NCBI GenBank assembly: GCA_030632625.1
Contig: DAOVUK010000111.1
Location: 1-8,453 of the forward strand
Direction of reading: 5' to 3'
DNA length: 8,453 nt
Source of the DNA: Gammaproteobacteria bacterium
GTDB taxonomy: Bacteria > Pseudomonadota > Gammaproteobacteria > GRL18
In this document: positions 1 through 5,432 of the stretch, one piece after another
Numbering within the stretch: position 1 is the stretch's first letter
How the letters are laid out: every line of letters begins with the position of its first letter
Notes under the pieces: model-generated
What the model saw: the letters and a program-made list of their open reading frames with translations, nothing else
Told to the model about the DNA's origin: nothing
The model's database searches: none
Position numbers and translations under genes: made by a program

Positions 1-110
1 CAGAGAAGGCCAGATTATTTTATAAATATCATGGTTTTTATGAGGCTGCAACTAATCATATGACATTATTAATTACTCTTGATGATGCCAGGAAATCCAT
101 AGCATCCTGA
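1..110 (+). CDS. GNAT-family N-acetyltransferase, C-terminal end only (cut by left window edge)
   Basis: This is the last 35 codons of a plus-strand reading frame that enters from the left edge; the first whole codon is at 3-5 and the TGA stop at 108-110. The peptide contains ARLFYKYHGFYEAATNHM followed by a short hydrophobic strand (TLLITL) and DDARKSIAS at the end. The FYxxxGF motif followed by a final beta strand is the classic C-terminal signature of GNAT acetyltransferases, where the Tyr of FY commonly lies near the acetyl-CoA thiol. The Leu-rich last strand resembles the small GNAT toxins (AtaT/TacT-like), but the acetyl-CoA loop and any antitoxin gene lie outside the window, so a toxin role is only a guess. 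Its stop is four bases from the stop of the convergent vapC remnant. The family call is fairly safe from the motif; substrate and intactness are unknown. Confidence 0.68.
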   Translation, partial: EKARLFYKYHGFYEAATNHMTLLITLDDARKSIAS

Positions 111-114
111 ATAT

Positions 115-216
115 TTAAAGAGTCCAGTTTTCTAGTTTTAAATCAGGAATTCGCTCAAATTCTCTGGTGTTATTGGTTATCAGCACAGAATTTGTGCTTA
201 GTGCATGAGCAGCAAC
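115..216 (-). pseudogene. Remnant of a vapC-type PIN-domain toxin gene (3' end only)
   Basis: A minus-strand frame of 33 codons ends with TAA at 115-117. It reads VAAHALSTNSVLITNNTREF and then ERIPDLKLENWTL. This matches the end of VapC/FitB-like PIN ribonucleases: an AAHAL helix, a hydrophobic strand, then TNNTREFxRIPxLKLENW, which includes the last conserved acidic and Asn/Thr residues near the metal site. The frame is blocked by a TAG at 217-219 directly upstream, and no PIN N-terminal half (first catalytic Asp, central Glu) or vapB antitoxin follows before the adaptor gene at 284. The gene has therefore lost its 5' two-thirds and cannot encode a working toxin. The loss point is just downstream of the adaptor gene, which suggests that the adaptor operon or a deletion replaced the rest. 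The family assignment is strong for such a short piece because the motif is very characteristic. Confidence 0.78.
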
Positions 217-239
217 CTACAATAACAATAGTATTTTCA

Positions 240-285
240 AATATCATGAGTATACACTTTCATTAATATACTCAGAATTGATATT
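240..285 (-). terminator. Possible hairpin at the end of the operon
   Basis: An 8-bp perfect inverted repeat (TGAGTATA 247-254 and TATACTCA 267-274, 12-nt loop) is extended by a second 7-bp pairing (AATATCA 240-246 with TGATATT 279-285), with a 4-nt bulge on one side. The stem touches the stop codon of the adaptor gene. In minus-strand RNA it is followed only by a weak U-containing stretch (UGAAAAUA), and the stem is AT-rich. It may be a weak terminator or a 3'-end stabilising hairpin; it is not a classic GC-rich stem with a U-tract. Confidence 0.35.
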
Positions 286-1093
286 AAAAATTAAACCGGG
301 CAATGCAATTGACTCCGGATACTAGCTCATCACCGGGGTTGGGTATGGCCATACGTACGGTAAAACTGCCGCTGGCGGGGTCGATCAGCTGGTCAACTAT
401 GGTGACGGTGGCTTTGAAGCTTTTGTTGGCGGGTTGCTCGGGAATAATGGTTACTCTCATGCCCTGTGTTATTTTGCCAAAATATTCTGTCGGTGCGATC
501 AGTTCAACACGCAGCGGGTCGATCTGCGCCAGTTTCATAATGGTTCGCTCGGCAACGAATTCTCCCACTCTGGCATAAGTGTCAACAACGATACCGTCAA
601 TCGGGCTGGTAATAGTTCTTAACGCCAGTTCTGCCTGTGCCAGTTCAAGATTTAACTGCGCAATCTGCTTATTTTCTCTGGCTTTACTGAGCTCAATTCT
701 GGCCAGTGCCACCTCGGTTTCGGCCTTGTCTTTTTCAAACAGGGATATGGATTTTCTGTCATAAAGTGATTGTAGGCGCTGATTGTTACGATTGGCGTAT
801 TTAAGCTGGGTTTTGCGATTCAGGATTTCACTGATAGAGGTTGCCTGTAGTTGTGCCAGTTTGACTTTGGCTTTTTGAACGGAGGATTCAAGTTTTACCA
901 GGGGCTGATCTTTTTTTATGATGTCACCGGTTTTGACCAGCATTTCTTTCAAAGTCGAGTCGACCGGACTACTCAGGTCAATATACATTTCGGGTCTCAC
1001 CAAACAGTCCAGTTCGGTGTTTTCTGCTGCTGTCAGTTGTGGGCTGATAAATAATGTCAAGCTGTAGATGAGTGGAATTATTATTATTTTCAT
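284..1093 (-). CDS. Small periplasmic adaptor (HlyD/RND membrane-fusion-like) protein
   Basis: A 269-residue protein that starts with a cleavable-looking signal peptide: Lys2, a hydrophobic stretch to about residue 19, and a likely cut after TAA at residue 23. The mature part has the order of membrane-fusion proteins: a first lipoyl half-motif (about 38-70, VDSTLKEMLVKTGDIIKKDQ), a helical hairpin (about 72-158, rich in Ala, Leu, Gln, Lys and Arg), the second lipoyl half (161-190, ITSPIDGIVVDTYARVGEFV), then a beta-barrel-like end (193-269). It is shorter than typical RND adaptors (about 350-400) and lacks most of the membrane-proximal domain. Cys30 and Cys263 lie near the two ends of the mature chain and could form a disulfide. 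It follows the SecA-like gene across a 183-bp gap and has only a weak ribosome-binding site (AAGTGA). It probably bridges inner-membrane components to an outer-membrane channel; the partner is not visible. Confidence 0.85.
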   Translation of the reverse strand: MKIIIIPLIYSLTLFISPQLTAAENTELDCLVRPEMYIDLSSPVDSTLKEMLVKTGDIIKKDQPLVKLESSVQKAKVKLAQLQATSISEILNRKTQLKYANRNNQRLQSLYDRKSISLFEKDKAETEVALARIELSKARENKQIAQLNLELAQAELALRTITSPIDGIVVDTYARVGEFVAERTIMKLAQIDPLRVELIAPTEYFGKITQGMRVTIIPEQPANKSFKATVTIVDQLIDPASGSFTVRMAIPNPGDELVSGVNCIARFNF

Positions 1094-1109
1094 TGTTTCA
1101 CTTAAATGC

Positions 1110-1242
1110 TTAGTGTCTGCTCATTAATAAGGCGAATGAATTCGCCCCTACAATTGTGTATTCATAAGCTATTGAATAGCTGGGGTTTTTCTGTAGGGGC
1201 GAATTCATTCGCACAAAAAAACTATTTGCGGATGGACACTAA
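1110..1242. mobile_element. MITE-like palindromic element with short terminal inverted repeats
   Basis: About 133 bp bounded by an 8-bp terminal inverted repeat (TTAGTGTC at 1110-1117, GACACTAA at 1235-1242). Inside lie a perfect 21-bp inverted repeat and a central hairpin. No coding capacity is seen. If the outermost TTA/TAA are treated as partly target sequence, the ends become TA-flanked GTGTC...GACAC, as for TA-targeting IS630/mariner-type elements; that assignment is inference. From general knowledge, short repeats containing GTAGGGGCGAATTCATTCGCC are scattered in many gammaproteobacterial genomes, often between genes. The element sits between the SecA-like gene and the adaptor gene and separates what would otherwise be a tight operon. 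The two flanks between terminal repeat and inner arm are of different length and sequence, so it is a degenerate copy. Confidence 0.6.
1132..1212. repeat. Perfect 21-bp inverted repeat with nested central hairpin
   Basis: GCGAATGAATTCGCCCCTACA at 1132-1152 is the exact reverse complement of 1192-1212. The 39-bp loop contains a second perfect hairpin, AGCTATT (1167-1173), G, AATAGCT (1175-1181). Transcribed RNA would fold into a long, very stable stem just upstream of the adaptor gene. On the minus strand the stem is not followed by a U-run, so it does not look like a simple intrinsic terminator; it could stabilise the upstream mRNA, reduce read-through or mark an RNA-processing site. Confidence 0.9.
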
Positions 1243-1276
1243 TTAATGTCTATCCAGATAATTTGCAGATTAAAGT

Positions 1277-3271
1277 TTATTCAAATTTACCGGAAAATGC
1301 CAGAACTCGTTGTAAACGCTGATCTTCCTTCATCAACTGCTTTCTGATCCGGCGTTGCTGTTTTTCATTTTTTTGCTGCGGCAGGCGCAATATTAGCCTG
1401 CTGATAAATCCGGGTACTGGCTTATTTCCCGGCGCTAATTGTGCCAATACACTAAGCATAGCAGAAGAATAGAATTGTACCAGTGCAGGGTCTTGCAGTG
1501 ACAGTATCGCTTCAGCACTGCCCGGATCACCCTGGCGGGCGCAGCGGCCGTATAACTGCCGGTCAATGCGGCGAGACTCATTGCGACTGAGGGCTATTAC
1601 ATGTAATCCGCCATTTTTGATCACCCCGGGGCCTAAAACAATGTCGGTGCCGCGGCCGGCCATATTAGTTGCCACGGTAATTGCACCCTGTTGACCTGCC
1701 TGGGCAATGATGTCTGCTTCGTGCTGATCCTGCCGGGCATTTAATACCCGGTGCGGGATCTGCTCCTGTTCCAGCCATGCGCTGACCTGCTCTGATTCCT
1801 GTACCGAGCAGGTACCGATTAACATGGGTTTTTGCTGCTGATATAATTCACTCACCCGCTCTATCAGAGCCTTTTGTTGCTGCTTTTCATTGCGATAAAT
1901 ACGTTCCGCATGCAGGGTGCGCCGCGATGGCTGAAAAGTGGCAACCTTGACCACATCGAGATCATAGACCTGATGCAGTTCTGCGGATACTTCACTCAGG
2001 GTGCCGGAGGTGCCGGCCAAACTCAGGTAACGACTGAAGAACCGCTGGTAACTGATGCGTGCCTGTGGTTCGCGCAGTTCACTGATCACACAGCCTTCTT
2101 TGGCTTCAATCATCTGATGTAAGCCCTGTTCCCAGGATCTATCCGCCATGATGCGTCCGGTGGATTCATCAATGATCTGCACTTTATCGTCACTGACCAG
2201 ATAATGCTTGTCTTTAATGAAAAAATAATTAGCTGACAGTGCCTGGGTAACCAGCATTTCCCGTTTACGCTTATTGCGCCACTGTTTAGGCAGGTTGCTG
2301 ATTAACGCAGTCAGTTTTTCTTCACCTTCGCTGGTCAGTTCAATCGCACGTGTTTTCTGGTCAAGGCTGTAGTCATCATCAATAAACAGGGTAGATGCCA
2401 GATACAGGGCATCGCTATAGGTTTCAGGTGCCTCTTCATTGGGGATGGTCCGGGTGATGATCAGAGGCGTTTTTGCTTCATCAATGAGTACACTGTCGGC
2501 TTCATCGACCAGGGCAAAACACAGGCCTCTTAATAACAAAGGGGATTGATTGTCCGAGCGCTGGCGTTGGATCTGCTGGTACTGAAAGCGTAATGACCCG
2601 GTGTCATCGCCCATTTCAATACGATCTCTTAAATAATCAAAGGCTATTTGTTTATTGGTGGTATGAACAATGTCGCTTGCGTAACTGGCTCGACGCTGTT
2701 CGGTTTCCATGCCGTCGACCACTGGTGCGGCATGGAGCCCCAGTCGCTGGTACAGCGGCAGCATGATGTCACAATCACGTGCCGCCAGATAGTCATTGGC
2801 GGTAATGACATGTACCGGTATTCCAGCCAGGGCGGCAGTGCAGGCGGGCAGGGTGCTGGTCAGAGTTTTACCTTCACCGGTTTCCATTTCCGCCAGCATG
2901 CCGTTGATCATCAGCCAGCCGCCGAACAGCTGCACATCATAATGGCTTTTACCCAGTGTGCGTGTCGCTGCTTCGCGAATAACGGCGAAGCTTTTAAAGA
3001 TCAATGCCTTTTTCAGCCCCTGGCGATGCAGTTTACTACGCAATTGCCGGATGGTTTGTGTCAATTCTTGTTCAGAGCTCTCCTGCAGAGCCTGCTGATA
3101 TTGATTGATCCGACGGGTAATGTATTTCTGGCTGTGGGTCTTGCCGGTGAAACGTTTTTTTAACTGCTGGAAAAAACGGGCGACATTCTGTTCCAGTTCA
3201 GTCAGCTCACTGGCTTGTTTTTGCGGGTAGCTGCCCAGGCTTATGCCGGGACGAAGATTAAGTTCAGACAT
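1277..3271 (-). CDS. SecA-like ATPase lacking the C-terminal channel-engaging region
   Basis: A 664-residue DEAD-type motor of the SecA family. Visible in order: FAVIREAATRTLGKSHYDVQ (95-114, the nucleotide-adjacent N-terminal motif); Walker A ETGEGKT (130-136); ITANDYLAARD (156-166); Walker B VDEADSVLIDEAKTPLI (255-271); a preprotein-crosslinking-like insert (about 272-400); TSGT (421-424); GTCSV (486-490); TNMAGRGTDIVLG (535-547); and the arginine-finger region GRCARQGDPGS (575-585). Housekeeping SecA is about 830-900 residues. Here the chain ends about 65 residues after the last motor motif with a basic Lys/Arg/Gln tail, so the helical scaffold, wing, two-helix finger and zinc-binding tail are absent. 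The N-terminus is about 27 residues longer than in E. coli SecA. The start overlaps the M50 gene by 8 bp and has a TGAGG site, which supports it. It is a specialised paralogue, probably powering the neighbouring envelope proteins. Confidence 0.92.
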   Translation of the reverse strand: MSELNLRPGISLGSYPQKQASELTELEQNVARFFQQLKKRFTGKTHSQKYITRRINQYQQALQESSEQELTQTIRQLRSKLHRQGLKKALIFKSFAVIREAATRTLGKSHYDVQLFGGWLMINGMLAEMETGEGKTLTSTLPACTAALAGIPVHVITANDYLAARDCDIMLPLYQRLGLHAAPVVDGMETEQRRASYASDIVHTTNKQIAFDYLRDRIEMGDDTGSLRFQYQQIQRQRSDNQSPLLLRGLCFALVDEADSVLIDEAKTPLIITRTIPNEEAPETYSDALYLASTLFIDDDYSLDQKTRAIELTSEGEEKLTALISNLPKQWRNKRKREMLVTQALSANYFFIKDKHYLVSDDKVQIIDESTGRIMADRSWEQGLHQMIEAKEGCVISELREPQARISYQRFFSRYLSLAGTSGTLSEVSAELHQVYDLDVVKVATFQPSRRTLHAERIYRNEKQQQKALIERVSELYQQQKPMLIGTCSVQESEQVSAWLEQEQIPHRVLNARQDQHEADIIAQAGQQGAITVATNMAGRGTDIVLGPGVIKNGGLHVIALSRNESRRIDRQLYGRCARQGDPGSAEAILSLQDPALVQFYSSAMLSVLAQLAPGNKPVPGFISRLILRLPQQKNEKQQRRIRKQLMKEDQRLQRVLAFSGKFE

Positions 3272-5411
3272 TGAATTGCCTCAGAAAGACCTGGCGTATA
3301 CGACGGAATATTTGTCTGGCCAGCGGCTCTCCGCCATGATGAATACGCACATAGGCGCGGCTGCCCAGAGGTATGCTCTGCTGCCGGGAGTCAAACTGCA
3401 GATCAACCAGAAATACTTTTTGCTGGATCATGAGTTGATTTTTACTGTCGGGTCTGACGATGAACCGGCCGCCGCCCTGCGTGCTTAAAGCGGCACTGGG
3501 TAATTGATTGGTGCCTTCCGGTGCCTGGCGGATAATTCGCGCAGAATATTCCCGACCACTATCACTGGCAAAGCGTATTTTGATGTCATCGATATTTTGC
3601 CGCAGCTGACCGATGTGATCCTGAGTGACGGCCATACGAATAATGGATGTTTGCTGATTCATGATATAACCCAGCAATTCGCCCTGTCTGATAAATCGAC
3701 CGGGCAGATCGGCAGCCTGGGGAAGAAATAATGTGCCGCTCTTGAAAGCGGTTATCGACATGGAGTTATTTTTATCCAGGATATGAGTCAGTTCTGATTT
3801 GGCCACCTGAATCTCTTCTTTGATAATGCCGGCTTCCACCAGATTGCTGACCCGTTTGGCCCGATACTGACTCTGTAATTCTTTAAGGTGAGCCCGGGCA
3901 ATTTTCACTTCGGTGCGCAGAAATGGATCGTGTAATTCAATCACCGGCGTACCGGCTTCGATCCGCTGGTTATTGACTACTTTGAGTGGTCCTGCGAAGC
4001 CGTCGTGCTCAGCTTTGAGCAGGGCGTCGTCCGGCTGCCAGACGACGCCTTCTGTCAGGGTGTATGAGGGTATCGGCATAAAGCCTAAAACCGCAATCAG
4101 CAGGGCAATGATCAGAGTGCTGGAAAGTATAGCACGACGACGTTTATTGCTTAGACTGGGGCTGCTGAAGATAAAACTCAGCATTTTATAAAGGGGTAAT
4201 AATATTTGCAGACTGACCAGCCAGAAGGTCAGAATAACGCCGATCAGGAAGAATTTCCCGGTCACCATAACAAAGATAAACCACAGAACCGCCAGGCGGT
4301 AGAGTAGTGACAGAATACTATAGCTGATAAACCAGAAGGTTTCACCCGGAGCAGAGGCGGGTGAGCTGACCTGCGGTAAACCGAATAGATAGTGCTGAAA
4401 AAAATAGCGCCAGTACTGACCGGAGCGCTGATAAAGATTGGGAATGCTGAGAGCGTCAGCGAGAATATAGTAGCCGTCATATTTTAATAATGGGTTGCCG
4501 TTAAAGAACAGTGAGGATATCCCGCCAATAATGAAAATATTGAAACCGATATTCTGGATCAGTCCGGGTTCAGCGGTGAGGAACAGTAATAAGCCCAGCG
4601 CGGCAAGAAATGATTCCACCAGGATCCCGGCAGCACTGACCAGCATGCGTTTGTATTTGCTGCGAAAATGCGTTGCAGTGGAGACATTGACATAGGGTAT
4701 GGGCATAAACAGCAGGAAATTGACGCCCATTTCATGCACTTCACCGCCTTCGAGTTTGGCGCTGAAGGCATGTCCCAGTTCGTGTAAAATTTTAATCGGC
4801 GGATATAATAAAAACATTAACAGCAGGTTGTAAGGTGACAGGGCATTGACCGTAAAATGCTCACTGATCTGGGGCCAGTGCTGGCTCGCCTGAATAATGG
4901 TATAGACCATCAGAATGAGCCAGATAAAGGCCGCCGGATAGCTGAATAGCCAGCGGACTTTGTTAAAATGTTTATTAAGAAAGTTTTCCGGATCCCATAG
5001 CGGTACCTTTTGTGCCACCGGATTCATAAAGCGTTGTTTCAATTTGCTCTGTTTTTGCTGCGCCTGGCGATCAAACAGCTCTTCGCTATTAATTAACACA
5101 TCGGTCTGCAGCAGATCGGCAGCATGTAATTGTCCCAGCAGCTGGATAATGCTTTCCTGACCGGGGGCGTAGTCTTCCAGCTGTTCACTGATTTGCTGGT
5201 AAATGTCCTGTACGCTGCGCCGGCCATCCAGCAGACCGATGAACTGATAGGCGATCGGATTAAAGCGGTGATTCCGTCCCGTGGTGGTATCTTCGAGCAT
5301 GTACCAGATAAGGCCGCGATAATCATGGCGATGAATCTCGACATGGCTGTGCAGGCTGGGTTTGAGTTTGGCTACCCGATACCAGTGGGGACTTATAAGA
5401 CCGTCATTCAT
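3264..5411 (-). CDS. PqqD-like / M50 (site-2) zinc metallopeptidase / HlyD-like fusion protein
   Basis: A 715-residue inner-membrane protein in three parts. Residues about 35-105 resemble PqqD-type peptide-binding domains (HRFNPIAYQFIGLLDGRRSV, then an acidic helix and a LLGQLHAADLLQ helix). Residues about 155-445 form a polytopic M50 site-2 protease core with HELGH (210-214) in a membrane helix and the distal motif NPLLKYDGYY (306-315), whose Asp312 is the likely third zinc ligand, so it looks catalytically intact. Hydrophobic segments lie near 155-173, 191-209, 256-279, 285-305, 358-380, 384-408 and 427-445. Residues 446-715 are adaptor-like: a lipoyl half-motif (about 462-495), a helical stretch (497-548), a second half (about 556-585) and a beta-rich end. 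Proteins of this build are often called putative peptide zinc metalloproteases. It may bind, cut or pass on an exported peptide or protein; the substrate is unknown. Confidence 0.9.
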   Translation of the reverse strand: MNDGLISPHWYRVAKLKPSLHSHVEIHRHDYRGLIWYMLEDTTTGRNHRFNPIAYQFIGLLDGRRSVQDIYQQISEQLEDYAPGQESIIQLLGQLHAADLLQTDVLINSEELFDRQAQQKQSKLKQRFMNPVAQKVPLWDPENFLNKHFNKVRWLFSYPAAFIWLILMVYTIIQASQHWPQISEHFTVNALSPYNLLLMFLLYPPIKILHELGHAFSAKLEGGEVHEMGVNFLLFMPIPYVNVSTATHFRSKYKRMLVSAAGILVESFLAALGLLLFLTAEPGLIQNIGFNIFIIGGISSLFFNGNPLLKYDGYYILADALSIPNLYQRSGQYWRYFFQHYLFGLPQVSSPASAPGETFWFISYSILSLLYRLAVLWFIFVMVTGKFFLIGVILTFWLVSLQILLPLYKMLSFIFSSPSLSNKRRRAILSSTLIIALLIAVLGFMPIPSYTLTEGVVWQPDDALLKAEHDGFAGPLKVVNNQRIEAGTPVIELHDPFLRTEVKIARAHLKELQSQYRAKRVSNLVEAGIIKEEIQVAKSELTHILDKNNSMSITAFKSGTLFLPQAADLPGRFIRQGELLGYIMNQQTSIIRMAVTQDHIGQLRQNIDDIKIRFASDSGREYSARIIRQAPEGTNQLPSAALSTQGGGRFIVRPDSKNQLMIQQKVFLVDLQFDSRQQSIPLGSRAYVRIHHGGEPLARQIFRRIRQVFLRQFNV
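3279..3283 (-). promoter_or_regulatory. Ribosome-binding site fixing the start of the SecA-like gene
   Basis: TGAGG on the minus strand, 7 bases before the ATG at 3269-3271. It lies inside the end of the M50 gene, so the SecA-like start overlaps the preceding stop as ATGTCTGA. This arrangement fits translational coupling and argues against a later start. Confidence 0.65.
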
Positions 5412-5420
5412 TTCTTATTG

Positions 5421-5426
5421 CACCTC
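5421..5426 (-). promoter_or_regulatory. Ribosome-binding site of the M50 fusion gene
   Basis: GAGGTG on the minus strand, 9 bases before the ATG at 5409-5411, in the 21-base gap after the stop of the GAF-HlyD gene. It is a near-consensus Shine-Dalgarno sequence and supports this start. Confidence 0.65.
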
Positions 5427-5432
5427 ATCCTG

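Noticed and set aside
217..283. N-terminal half of vapC or a vapB antitoxin between the remnant and the adaptor gene
   Set aside because: The 67 bases are AT-rich, carry a hairpin and an in-frame TAG, and show no PIN catalytic residues or antitoxin-like sequence in any frame I read.
1132..1212. CRISPR repeat or tRNA-like structure
   Set aside because: There is only a single inverted pair, no regularly spaced direct repeats, and no cloverleaf or tRNA-like conserved bases.
1230..1255. Hairpin GGATGGACA / TGTCTATCC as a terminator of the SecA-like gene
   Set aside because: It has only a 9-bp stem with one G-T pair, and the T-run on the minus strand starts about 8 bases after the stem and lies within the MITE; no clear terminator geometry.
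2648..3163. Plus-strand open frame of 171 codons inside the SecA-like gene
   Set aside because: It lies opposite a gene with full SecA motifs, its product (rich in Cys, His, Gln and Gly) matches no family I know, and it has no supporting context.
1277..3271. Housekeeping secA
   Set aside because: The protein is about 200 residues too short, lacks the finger, scaffold and SEC-C tail, and sits in an M50/HlyD operon; a specialised paralogue fits better.
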